Below are positions 8,371 to 16,172 of a DNA stretch of 64,000 nucleotides, one piece after another. The notes beneath the pieces were generated by a model. The model was not told the DNA's origin. It worked only from the letters and a program-made list of their open reading frames with translations, and searched no databases. Source of the stretch: Azospirillum halopraeferens DSM 3675 (GTDB lineage Bacteria > Pseudomonadota > Alphaproteobacteria > Azospirillales > Azospirillaceae); NCBI RefSeq assembly GCF_000429625.1, contig NZ_AUCF01000017.1:1-64000 (forward strand), given 5' to 3'. How positions within the stretch are numbered: position 1 is the first letter of the stretch; every line of letters starts with the position of its first letter. The translations under genes were made by a program, and so were the position numbers.

Positions 8371-8805
8371 TCACTCCGGCCCGTGCTGCGCCGGCCGTGC
8401 GCGGGTCACGGCGACGCCGCCCTCGTTCTCGCCGATCTCCACCTCCACGCCGGCGCGGTGCACCCGCGATCGGGACAGGCAGAGGGCCGCCGCCCGCTCC
8501 GCCAGATCGCCGGGGCCGGCGACCGGGGTGCGGGCGCAGAGGTCGCGCAGGTCCTGCACGATGTCCTCATAGGACATGACGGCGGTGATGTCGTCGGGAA
8601 AGCCGGCGCCGGGGTGCTGCACGGTCAGTTCGATGGTGATGCGGGCGACCCGGCGCCCCTCCCGTCCCCGCTCCGCCACCGGTGCTGCGAAATCGCGCAG
8701 GAAAATGGTGTAGGTGGCGCCTCCGACGGGAGCGGCGGCACGGCGGAGGTCACGGTCATCGGCCAAGGAACGGGTCTCCCGGATGACGGCCCCCGGGGGC
8801 CGCAT
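8371..8805 (-). CDS. dihydroneopterin aldolase-like protein, active site degenerate
   Basis: A 144-residue protein with the tunnelling-fold pattern of FolB: TIFLRDFAAPV strand, a central MSYEDIVQDL with the conserved tyrosine, and LAERAAALCL with the conserved glutamate. The short loop that carries IGVYDWE in E. coli FolB is reduced to a few residues, and the catalytic lysine near the C-terminal strand is not present (the segment reads VEVEIGENEGG). It may be a non-catalytic paralogue. The family assignment is supported by folK about 0.8 kb away. A TATACT -10-like element lies at 8827-8822 just upstream of the ATG. Confidence 0.6.
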   Translation of the reverse strand: MRPPGAVIRETRSLADDRDLRRAAAPVGGATYTIFLRDFAAPVAERGREGRRVARITIELTVQHPGAGFPDDITAVMSYEDIVQDLRDLCARTPVAGPGDLAERAAALCLSRSRVHRAGVEVEIGENEGGVAVTRARPAQHGPE

Positions 8806-9038
8806 CGTCTCGAGGGGCGGCAGTATAGCCGATGACCCCGCGAATGCCACCCGCCGCGGCCGGACGCGGGGGCGCCATGCGATTTGCGGGGAGGTGGGCT
8901 GCTGCGCAAGGCTTGAATAATGCATTCGGGATCTGGTATGCCAGGAATGGAAATGTCGGGAACCAACCCCGGATCTTTGCGTATATGACCGTGAGTAGCC
9001 GCCGCACCCGGCGGCCCGTGCCGAAAAGGAGGTTTGCC

Positions 9039-9245
9039 GTGCAGATCGCGCGTCATCGCTGGTATGCTCCGCGCTCCAACTATGTCGAAGGCGCCGTGCG
9101 CGTTTCCGAGGCGTCGGCCGGTCACGTCATCTTCGTCGATGGCGACGGCAACAGGCGCTGCCAGCGCGCCTCCGCCTTCCGGGAACGGTACCGGGTGGCC
9201 AGCGGGGCGGAGATTGACGCGACCCTGGCGCGGTGGTGCGAATGA
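9039..9245 (+). CDS. hypothetical protein (68 aa)
   Basis: A 68-residue protein of unknown function; the sequence alternates basic and aromatic residues and includes HVIFVDGDGNRR, which could form a small beta-barrel, but I recognise no family. The GTG at 9039 is preceded by AAAAGGAGG at ideal spacing, which decides this start over an ATG further upstream at 8832. Its stop overlaps an ATG of the next frame, so it is probably cotranscribed with the membrane protein that follows. Confidence 0.65.
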   Translation: MQIARHRWYAPRSNYVEGAVRVSEASAGHVIFVDGDGNRRCQRASAFRERYRVASGAEIDATLARWCE

Positions 9246-9292
9246 GCGCGCGGGTCATACCGGTACCCCGCGCCGGCGCGAAGGAGGGAACG

Positions 9293-9574
9293 GTGGACAC
9301 GGCCGGCGAGCAGCGAACGACCGGGAGTACGGCCGACGAGGCGGCGGACGCGGCCCTGATCGCCGAAACCTACCGTCGGCGCGAAGCCGCACAGGTGTTG
9401 AAGAACCTGCGGATCTGCGCCGGCTCCCTGCCAATCACCGCGCTGGTGCTGCTGGCGGCGACCGGATCGGGTTATGACATCTTCGGCGGGCTGCTGCTCG
9501 CCGTCTGCCTGGCCGCCTACGCCCGGCTGATGCGCCGCTACCACGCGCTGACGGGGCAGTGGCGCTTTCTGTAA
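9293..9574 (+). CDS. small membrane protein (93 aa)
   Basis: Two hydrophobic stretches (about residues 41-61 and 62-80) separated by a few residues form a helical hairpin; the N-terminal part is charged and cytoplasmic-looking. No family recognised. I chose the GTG at 9293 because AAGGAGGG precedes it; an ATG at 9242 overlapping the previous stop would add 17 residues and is the alternative. It ends 6 nt before the stop of the convergent folK. Confidence 0.6.
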   Translation: MDTAGEQRTTGSTADEAADAALIAETYRRREAAQVLKNLRICAGSLPITALVLLAATGSGYDIFGGLLLAVCLAAYARLMRRYHALTGQWRFL

Positions 9575-9580
9575 GCCCGA

Positions 9581-10087
9581 TCAGCCGCCGTTGCGGGGCT
9601 GCACGGTGTCGGCGCCGGGGACGTCGGCCAGCAGCTCCGCCACCGTGCGGCCAAGAACCGGGTGGTGGAGCGTAGCCGCGACGTCGGCCAGCGGACGCAG
9701 CACGAAAGCCCGCTCCGCCATGCGCGGGTGGGGCACCGTCAGGTCCGGCGCGTCGATCACCCGGTCGCCGTAGAACAGCACGTCCACGTCCACCTCCCGC
9801 GGGCCGAAGCGCACGCCGCCGGCCCGGCGCCCCAGATCCGCCTCGATGCGCTTGCACAGGGCCAGCAGGTCCGGCGGGGCCAGCGCCGTCTCCCCCGCCA
9901 GCGCCATGTTGAGGAACGCCGGCTGGTCCGTGACGTACATGGGTGCCGTTTCGTACACCCGCGACCGCGCGGTGACGCGCACGCCGCCGGCCTCCAGCCG
10001 GGCGATGGCGCCCCGCAGGTTGGCATCCCGGTCGCCGAGATTGCTGCCGAGGGCGAGGTGTACGGGGATGGCGGCGCTGTCGCTCAT
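9581..10087 (-). CDS. folK: 2-amino-4-hydroxy-6-hydroxymethyldihydropteridine pyrophosphokinase FolK
   Basis: Transfers pyrophosphate from ATP to 6-hydroxymethyl-7,8-dihydropterin, the step before dihydropteroate synthase in folate synthesis. The 168-residue product has the full set of HPPK motifs: ALGSNLGDRDANL at the start, YETAPMYVTDQPAFLNMA, and the Mg-binding FGPREVDVDVLFYG followed by VPHPRMAERAFVL. The ATG at 10087 has a GGAG site 10 nt upstream. Its neighbour at 8371 is FolB-like but not adjacent in an operon sense, since two rightward genes lie between. Confidence 0.97.
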   Translation of the reverse strand: MSDSAAIPVHLALGSNLGDRDANLRGAIARLEAGGVRVTARSRVYETAPMYVTDQPAFLNMALAGETALAPPDLLALCKRIEADLGRRAGGVRFGPREVDVDVLFYGDRVIDAPDLTVPHPRMAERAFVLRPLADVAATLHHPVLGRTVAELLADVPGADTVQPRNGG

Positions 10088-10247
10088 GGCGGGGTGCTCC
10101 TGCGGCGGGCCGGATGCGGCGGCCCTTCGCATACGGCTGCGACGCCCGCTTCGTCAACCGCTGCGACCCGTTGGCAGTATCCGGGAACCGGCGCCCCGCT
10201 CCGGCCGTTTGACGGAACATTCGGCTCTGCACGGAATGGAGGCGCAC

Positions 10248-10565
10248 GTGATCGCGGCAACACGTTTGACGATCCTGGCCGCCGGGGCGGCGCTGCTCGG
10301 CCTGACCGCCTGCGCCGATGCCCCCGCTGACCGCGGCCCCGGCCCGGTGGCGGCCGGCTGCGACACCTATGGCTTCGTCGACGCCAACAACGATGGCCTG
10401 CTGGATCGGCATGAGCTTGGCATGGGGGATGAGCGCCCCCGGGTCGGGTATTCCGGGCGGCCGGGGGTGCTGCTGCCGGGCGAGGGGATTGCCGGCTTCT
10501 ATGACTGCGTCGATTACGGTGGCGGTGTCGGCCTGGTGGAGGGCGAAACCCCCGGCGGTTCGTAA
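10248..10565 (+). CDS. lipoprotein with a single EF-hand loop
   Basis: A 105-residue exported protein. A signal peptide ends in the lipobox LTAC, placing the lipidated cysteine at residue 22. The mature part contains DANNDGLLDRHE, a canonical 12-residue EF-hand calcium loop (D1, N3, D5, G6, D9, E12), followed by a proline/glycine-rich tail with one further cysteine. It is therefore a candidate envelope Ca2+-binding lipoprotein; only one hand is present. GTG start chosen because GGAGG lies just upstream; an ATG at 10236 is possible. Confidence 0.7.
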   Translation: MIAATRLTILAAGAALLGLTACADAPADRGPGPVAAGCDTYGFVDANNDGLLDRHELGMGDERPRVGYSGRPGVLLPGEGIAGFYDCVDYGGGVGLVEGETPGGS

Positions 10566-10639
10566 CGCCCGGATCGTAGCGGGCTCTGGCGCCCGGTGGT
10601 AGGTTGGCGGCCGTCCCGCCCGTCCGCCACCGAGGTTCC

Positions 10640-11527
10640 ATGCCGCGCATCCCGACCCCCGCCGCCGTCCTGGCGCTTTGCCTGCTCGCGCCCGTCGTCG
10701 CCGCACCGGCCGGTGCGCAGACGCCGCGGCCCCTGTCGGAGATCCGCAAGGACATCGACGCGGTCGACCACGGGCTGCTGGAGCTGCTGAACCGCCGGTC
10801 CGGCATCAGTCTGGAGGTCGCAGCCGCGAAGAAGGACGGGCAGGGCCCCGTCTATCGCCCCGGACGCCAGGCGGCACTGCTGCGCCGCCTGGCCGAGCGC
10901 AACGACGGTCCGCTGCCCGACGCGGCGGCGTGGCGGATCTGGCAGGAGATCATCGCTTCCTCCATCGGGTTGCAAACCGATTTCCGCGTCGCCCACGCCG
11001 GGGCCGGGGTGGAGCCCTACGCGCTGGCCACTGCCTATTTCGGCTCCGGCACAGCGCTGGTGGCCGCCGACTCCGCGGCGGCGCTCGGCGCCCTCATCGC
11101 CGCCGGCGGCGCCGATGTCGGGGTGCTGGCGCTGGACGGCAACGGGACGTGGTGGCGCGATCTCGCGGCGCAGGGGGATGCTGCCCCGGCCTTGCAGGTG
11201 GTGGCGCGCCTGCCGTTCCTGCCGCCGGCACCGGGGCACGTCGCCGCCACCGGATTCGTACTGGCTCCCTACGAGGCCGATCCGTCCGGCGATGACCGCA
11301 CCCTGCTGGTGGTCGAAACGACCGGCGCCGCGGCGGACAGAGCGGTGGCGACGGCACTGGAATCCCTGGGCTGGCGCGGCGCGTCGGTGCTGGCGCGGGT
11401 GGCGGACGGCGCCACCACCGGCCTCCTGGTCGAGGCGGAGGGTGCGCCGCCGGGCGACGGCGGGGCAGCGGGGCCGGTGGTGCGGGTCTCCGTTATCGGA
11501 CGCTACGCCGTGCCGCTGCCGCGCTGA
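10640..11527 (+). CDS. exported chorismate mutase with C-terminal extra domain
   Basis: A 295-residue protein. Residues 1-26 are a signal peptide ending in AGAQ; residues about 30-112 form an AroQ-type all-helical chorismate mutase domain (PLSEIRKDIDAVDHGLLELL, then EVAAAKK and the late IWQEIIASS helix). Residues 115-295 form a second alpha/beta domain with a PWWRDL-like region, resembling the domain found after chorismate mutase in cytoplasmic alphaproteobacterial homologues and loosely the prephenate dehydratase fold. Converting chorismate to prephenate outside the cytoplasm is known for secreted AroQ proteins of other bacteria; the substrate source here is unclear. Starts at an ATG after CGAGG. 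Confidence 0.75.
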   Translation: MPRIPTPAAVLALCLLAPVVAAPAGAQTPRPLSEIRKDIDAVDHGLLELLNRRSGISLEVAAAKKDGQGPVYRPGRQAALLRRLAERNDGPLPDAAAWRIWQEIIASSIGLQTDFRVAHAGAGVEPYALATAYFGSGTALVAADSAAALGALIAAGGADVGVLALDGNGTWWRDLAAQGDAAPALQVVARLPFLPPAPGHVAATGFVLAPYEADPSGDDRTLLVVETTGAAADRAVATALESLGWRGASVLARVADGATTGLLVEAEGAPPGDGGAAGPVVRVSVIGRYAVPLPR

Positions 11528-11602
11528 CGGTGGGGGCGGAGCGGAACCGGTGCCGCGCACCGGGGTTTTCCAGATGAAGCAACGATCACGCCGGAGAGGG
11601 CC

Positions 11603-12064
11603 ATGAACAGGGTGATGCGAGCGGCGGCGGTGGCGGGCTTGCCGGTTCTGGTGCTGGCGGCCTGCGCGACGGGCGCCGAGGACGCGGCGCTGGTGCAGCG
11701 GGCGCAGACGACGATGGTCGGCATGCCCAAGGCGCACCTCCTGTCCTGCGCCGGCGTGCCGGAGCGCCAGGCGGTGGCCAACGGGACCGAGTACTACACC
11801 TACGTGGCACCGCCGGCCTATGGCCGCGGCGGCCCGTCCACCAGCATCGGCGTGGCGGGCGGCAGCAGCGGCGGCGTCGGCGTCGGCGTCGGGCTGGGCT
11901 TCCCCCTGTTCGGCGGGGGCGGTGGTGCGCGGGGCGGCTGCCAGGCGAACGTCACCCTGCAGGGCGACGTGGTCCGGGGCGTGACCTATCCGGCCGGCGC
12001 CTATCTGCCGGATTGCGCCCCGATCCTGCGCAACTGCGTCGCTCCGGCCCCGGCGGCGCGCTGA
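11603..12064 (+). CDS. glycine-rich lipoprotein of unknown function
   Basis: A 153-residue protein with a signal peptide ending in the lipobox LAAC (lipidated Cys near residue 21). The mature part has a short helical region resembling SmpA/OmlA-type small lipoproteins (MVGMPKAHLLSCAGVPE), a tyrosine-containing strand, a long glycine/serine/valine repeat region, and three further cysteines. GGAGAGG precedes the ATG. The last 64 nt overlap, on the opposite strand, the end of the PilZ gene. Function unknown. Confidence 0.75.
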   Translation: MNRVMRAAAVAGLPVLVLAACATGAEDAALVQRAQTTMVGMPKAHLLSCAGVPERQAVANGTEYYTYVAPPAYGRGGPSTSIGVAGGSSGGVGVGVGLGFPLFGGGGGARGGCQANVTLQGDVVRGVTYPAGAYLPDCAPILRNCVAPAPAAR

Positions 12065-12429
12065 ACCCCGCCGCGGCCTGCGGCGGGGAGTCCGTCCAGC
12101 GGTGTCAGCATCCCGATGACGTAGTGGAGCACCCGCATCAGGTGGTGTTCGGCCGTCGCAAAGCGCAGCGCGAACTCGTCGCGGGACACGCGGACCACCA
12201 GCGCCCGACCGTGCACGCTCAGCGGCCGGCCGGGCATCGGCAGGTCCAGCGTGATGTCCACCGTCTGTCCGACGCGCAGTGCCGGCGGGGGATGGCGCAC
12301 CCGCAGACCCCCCAGGGACAGGTCGGCAACGGGAAAGCGGTGTCCGTGACAGACCAGTCGGGTGCCGCCGGCGTCGAAGCGGCGGTCGCGGCGCCGGTCG
12401 GAGGACAGACCGAAGAACCGTCGCAGCAT
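12001..12429 (-). CDS. PilZ domain c-di-GMP-binding protein
   Basis: A 142-residue single PilZ domain. The two c-di-GMP motifs are visible: an arginine cluster RRRDRR at residues 12-17 (RxxxR) and DLSLGG at 36-41 (D/N-x-S-x-x-G). The C-terminal part (FALRFATAEHH then a basic tail) is longer than a minimal PilZ. A GGGAGGG site precedes the ATG, and the gene begins 29 nt after the stop of the Amt-chemoreceptor fusion, so the two are probably one transcript. This suggests a c-di-GMP-dependent response linked to that receptor. Its 3' end overlaps the convergent lipoprotein gene by 64 nt. Confidence 0.9.
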   Translation of the reverse strand: MLRRFFGLSSDRRRDRRFDAGGTRLVCHGHRFPVADLSLGGLRVRHPPPALRVGQTVDITLDLPMPGRPLSVHGRALVVRVSRDEFALRFATAEHHLMRVLHYVIGMLTPLDGLPAAGRGGVQRAAGAGATQLRRIGAQSGR

Positions 12430-12458
12430 CGCAAGCCCTCCCTTCGTTCCTCTTCAGG

Positions 12459-14927
12459 TCATTGAGCGGCCGCCGGCAGTCGGCCGGCGCCGGTTTCGCT
12501 TCCGCCGATCGTCCCCATCAGCCCGCGCAGCCGCCGGGCAATGTCCCCGATGCTTGCGGCGGTGGCGGCGAGTCGGGCGGCGCGGGCATCGGTGGCTTCC
12601 GCGGCGGAGCGCATGGCGACGGTCTCGGCCGCCACGTGGTGGCTTTCCTGCGCGGCACCCTCGGCGACGCCCAGTGCATCGCGGGCCGCCGTGGCGACGC
12701 CGCCGATGCCGGCGGCGACGGCCTCCGCCTCGGCATGGGCGGCGCCGATACCGGCGGTGACCTGGCGTGCCGCCTCGGCCTGCTCCGCCACCGCGTCGCC
12801 CACGTCGCGCACCGCCGTGCCGAGGCTGTCGACCACGCCGGTGATGGCGCGGATGACCGCAACGGCATCGCCGGCCTCCTGCTGGATGGCGGCGATCTTG
12901 TGCTCGATGTCCTCAACCGCCCGGGCGGTTTGGCCGGCCAGACCCTTGACCTCCGATGCGACGACCACGAAGCCTTTGCCGGCCTCGCCGGCGCGCGCCG
13001 CCTCGATGGTGGCGTTCAGCGCCAGAAGGTTGGTCTGCTCGGCGATCTCACGGATCAGGCGCAGCACGTCGCCGATGGCGCCGGCGGCGCGGCCCAGGTC
13101 GTCGACCGTCCGGCCGGCCTTGCCGGCATGGTCCATGGCGCTGTCCACCACCCGCCGTGCCGCCACCATGCCATCTTCGATGGCGGCGATGCGGGCGGTG
13201 ATGCGGCCGGTGTCGGCGGTGGCGCCGCCCATGTGCTCGGCCATGACGGCGGCGGCGCGGTCAATGCGGGCGGCGTGCTCGTCCACCGTGCGGACCGCGC
13301 CGGTCATGCGGTCCAGGCTGCCGCACACCGCCCCGGCTTTGTCGGACACCGTGCCGGCCTTGGCGGTGGTGTCGCGGGCCTGCGCCGCCAGCTCGTCCGA
13401 CAGCAGGGCCAGGTCGTGCGCCGCCGCGGACAGGTCGCGCGCGCCCTCGGCGACGCCGCCGACGATGTGTTCGATGTTGTCGATCAGGCGGTTGTAGGCG
13501 AAGGCCAGGTCCGCGGCCTCGTCCCCCGACCCCTCATCCAGGCGGACCTTGAGATCGGCGCCGCCGCGCGACAGGGCCAGCATGTTGGCCAGCAGGGTGC
13601 CGGTGCCCAGCGTGGCGCCGTGCTCCGCCTCGTTGAGGCCCAGCAACTCGTGCTCGCGCGACACCCGCATACCGCCGCCGAGGCCGGCGTTCAGCAGCTT
13701 GAAGAAGATCAGCGACAGGCCGAACGCCCAGACGAAGGCGGCGGTCACCCCCTCCGCCTGCACCAGGAACTGCGACCAGACGTCGCCGGCCGGCATTTTG
13801 TCGGGCATGGCGAAGAAGGCGGTCATCAGCGTGCCCCAGGCGCCGCACACACCGTGGACGGGCACGGCGCCGACGGCGTCGTCCAGCTTCAGCAGCCGCT
13901 CCATCGCCTCGCCCGCCGCCAGCACGACCATACCGGCGGAGGCGCCGATGAACAGGGCGCCGGCGGTGCCCACCGCGTCGCATCCCGCGGTGATGGCGAC
14001 CAGCCCGCCCAGCACGCCGTTGATCACCCGGTCGACCCGCCACAGCCCGTCCATGAGCCGGCCGATGATCATGCCGACCACGCCGCCGACGGCGCCCGAC
14101 ACGATGGTGTTGAAGACGATGTGCGCGAACTGGGGCGTGCCGGCCAGGGTGGAGCCGCCGTTGAAGCCGATCCAGCCCACCCACAGGATCAGCGCCCCGG
14201 AGGTGGCGAGCACCGGGCTGTGCCCCTGGATGGGGACGGACCGGCCTTCGGGCGTGAAGCGCCCGATGCGCGGTCCCAGGACGATCACCGCCGCCAGCGC
14301 CACCCAGCCGCCGACGGAGTGGACGACGGTGGAGCCGGCGAAGTCGATGAACCCCTCCGAGGCGAGCCAGGCGGGGTTGTCCTCGATCAGCGCGCTGCCC
14401 CACGCCCAGTGGCCGAACACGGGGTAGATGAGGCCGGAGACGAAGACCGTGGCCCAGAGATAGCTGGTGAAGCGCATGCGCTCCGCCACCGCCCCGGAGA
14501 CGATGGTGGCGGCGGTGCCGCAAAAGACGAGCTGGAAGATGAAGAAGGCATAGTCCCAGTCGTTGGAATGATTGAACGCCAGCATGTTGGTGTTCCAGCC
14601 GACCACCCCGCCGGCGCTGGTCCCGAACATGACGGCGAAGCCGAACACGCCGAAGATGGTGACGGCGGCAACGAAGTCGACCAGGTTTTTCTGGGCCACG
14701 TTGATCGAGTTCTTGGAGCGCACCAGCCCGGCTTCGAGCAGCAGGAAACCCACCTGCATGAACATGACCAGCGCCGCAGCGGCCATCACCCAGACGAAGT
14801 TCAGGTTGGCCTGCACCTTCTCCACCGCCTCCAGACGGGCCAGAAGCTCCTCTGTCCGGGAAAACGCGGGTGTCGCGGTGCACAGGGTCAGGGTCATCGC
14901 CGGGACGGCAAGTCTCCACCCGGACAT
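12459..14927 (-). CDS. ammonium transporter (Amt) - methyl-accepting chemotaxis receptor fusion
   Basis: An 822-residue two-part membrane protein. Residues 1-23 look like a signal peptide. About 40-420 form an 11-helix Amt/Rh channel with [20 protein letters not shown], the DFAGSTVVH signature (pore His203) and VHGVCGAWG (pore His358), plus the Amt C-terminal tail motif LGLNEAEHG at 429-437. Residues about 455-490 resemble the second HAMP helix, and 490-822 are a chemoreceptor signalling coiled coil with the hairpin [20 protein letters not shown] at 627-646. Both halves look complete, so it may sense ammonium through the channel and signal to CheA. The ATG at 14927 was chosen for the signal peptide; no strong ribosome site decides it, and ATGs at 14993 or 15071 are possible. 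PilZ follows. Confidence 0.9.
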   Translation of the reverse strand: MSGWRLAVPAMTLTLCTATPAFSRTEELLARLEAVEKVQANLNFVWVMAAAALVMFMQVGFLLLEAGLVRSKNSINVAQKNLVDFVAAVTIFGVFGFAVMFGTSAGGVVGWNTNMLAFNHSNDWDYAFFIFQLVFCGTAATIVSGAVAERMRFTSYLWATVFVSGLIYPVFGHWAWGSALIEDNPAWLASEGFIDFAGSTVVHSVGGWVALAAVIVLGPRIGRFTPEGRSVPIQGHSPVLATSGALILWVGWIGFNGGSTLAGTPQFAHIVFNTIVSGAVGGVVGMIIGRLMDGLWRVDRVINGVLGGLVAITAGCDAVGTAGALFIGASAGMVVLAAGEAMERLLKLDDAVGAVPVHGVCGAWGTLMTAFFAMPDKMPAGDVWSQFLVQAEGVTAAFVWAFGLSLIFFKLLNAGLGGGMRVSREHELLGLNEAEHGATLGTGTLLANMLALSRGGADLKVRLDEGSGDEAADLAFAYNRLIDNIEHIVGGVAEGARDLSAAAHDLALLSDELAAQARDTTAKAGTVSDKAGAVCGSLDRMTGAVRTVDEHAARIDRAAAVMAEHMGGATADTGRITARIAAIEDGMVAARRVVDSAMDHAGKAGRTVDDLGRAAGAIGDVLRLIREIAEQTNLLALNATIEAARAGEAGKGFVVVASEVKGLAGQTARAVEDIEHKIAAIQQEAGDAVAVIRAITGVVDSLGTAVRDVGDAVAEQAEAARQVTAGIGAAHAEAEAVAAGIGGVATAARDALGVAEGAAQESHHVAAETVAMRSAAEATDARAARLAATAASIGDIARRLRGLMGTIGGSETGAGRLPAAAQ

Positions 14928-15287
14928 CCGACGGCGGTGGAACGGTCGTTCCGACAAACTTGTGCAGCGCAGCATTGGAGCGCCCATATCCATATCGGCC
15001 GACCCTGCTTCGGAACGTTGCCGTGCCGTGTTGCAAATCTTACGTTTACAATGATCCGGCGGCTGTAACATAAGCAACACAAGGGCGTCAATGCGCCGGT
15101 TTTGGGCGTATTGTTCGAATACTATGTCTGCATTGACGGGTTCTGCCTATCTGTTGAGCGTGATGCTTAAAATGCCTGCACGATTCCTGTCCATGGTGGC
15201 GGGCGGCCGTGCGTGCGCAGCCTCTTCCCCAACCCGTATCGGGAGGGGGACAATGGCGCCACCCATGGAGCCCCGGGAGAGGGTGCG
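14928..15287. other. divergent promoter region between the Amt-receptor gene and oxyR
   Basis: About 360 nt with a locally AT-richer core at roughly 15030-15190, which probably holds the divergent promoters. No clear sigma-54 -24/-12 element (expected for a nitrogen-controlled amt gene) was found on either strand. If the receptor starts further upstream than annotated, part of this region codes for its N-terminus. Confidence 0.4.
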
Positions 15288-16169
15288 ATGAACCTGCGCG
15301 ATCTGCGTTATCTGCTGGCAATCGCCGAGCACCGGCATTTCGGCAAGGCGGCCGAGGCGTGCCACGTCAGCCAGCCCACCCTGTCCGGCCAAGTCCGCAA
15401 GCTGGAGGACTGGCTGGGTGTCACCCTGTTCGAGCGAACCAACAAATGGGTCGTGCCGACCGAGATCGGCGAGCGCATCCTGGACCACGCCGCCCGTGCC
15501 GTCGCCGCCGCCGATGCGCTGGAGGCGGAGGCGCGGGCCGCCCGTGACCCGCTGGTGGGGGCGTTGAAGCTCGGGGTCATCCCGACCCTGGGACCGTATC
15601 TGATGCCGCTGATCTTCCGCCCGCTGCGCCGCGCCTGTCCGGCGCTGACCATCGAGCTGTGGGAGGACGTGACCGACAGCCTGCTGGAGCGCCTGCGCAC
15701 CCGCAAGCTGGACGCCGCCCTCATCGCCACGGACGCGCCCGACGGCGACATGGCGGAGCGCTCCCTGTTCACCGAGCCGTTCCTGGCGGCCCTGCCGGAA
15801 GGGCACCCGCTGTCCGGGCGCGACCGGATTGCCGAGTCGGATCTGGCCGCCGACCTCATGGTGCTGGCCGACGGGCACTGCCTGCGCGACCAGGCTCTGG
15901 CCGCGTGCAGCGGGGCCGCGAACGACACCGCGGCGCTGCGCGCGGCCAGCCTGGAGACGCTGGTCAACATGGTGGCCGCCGGCTACGGCACCACCCTGAT
16001 CCCCGGCCTGGCGGCCGGTGCCATGCGCGGGCGCGGCGTGGTGTTGCGGCCCCTGGCGGGCACAGCCTCGCGCACCGTGCGGCTGGTCAGCCGCGCCACC
16101 TTTCCGAGGAGCAGGGCGCTGGACGCCATCGCCGCCGTCATCCGGCAGGAGGTGGAGCCGTTCGGCTGA
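15288..16169 (+). CDS. oxyR: LysR-type hydrogen-peroxide regulator OxyR
   Basis: A 293-residue LysR-family regulator with winged helix at residues 1-60 (FGKAAEACHVSQPTLSGQVR) and a periplasmic-binding-protein-like sensor domain. The redox cysteines Cys198 and Cys207 lie in GHCLRDQALAAC, with the same spacing as Cys199/Cys208 of E. coli OxyR, followed by the conserved ASLETLVNMVAAGYG. It should activate peroxide defence genes on disulfide formation. No catalase or alkyl hydroperoxide reductase gene is adjacent in this window; SodC is 28 kb away. ATG after GGGAGAGG. Confidence 0.93.
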   Translation: MNLRDLRYLLAIAEHRHFGKAAEACHVSQPTLSGQVRKLEDWLGVTLFERTNKWVVPTEIGERILDHAARAVAAADALEAEARAARDPLVGALKLGVIPTLGPYLMPLIFRPLRRACPALTIELWEDVTDSLLERLRTRKLDAALIATDAPDGDMAERSLFTEPFLAALPEGHPLSGRDRIAESDLAADLMVLADGHCLRDQALAACSGAANDTAALRAASLETLVNMVAAGYGTTLIPGLAAGAMRGRGVVLRPLAGTASRTVRLVSRATFPRSRALDAIAAVIRQEVEPFG

Positions 16170-16172
16170 GCG

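Noticed and set aside
12279..15068. 929-codon rightward frame opposite the Amt-receptor fusion
   Set aside because: Composition is His/Gly/Ala/Arg-rich with no domains; it is a GC-driven shadow of the real leftward gene.
14928..15287. Sigma-54 promoter for the Amt fusion
   Set aside because: I looked for a TGGCAC-N5-TTGC pattern on both strands and found no acceptable match.
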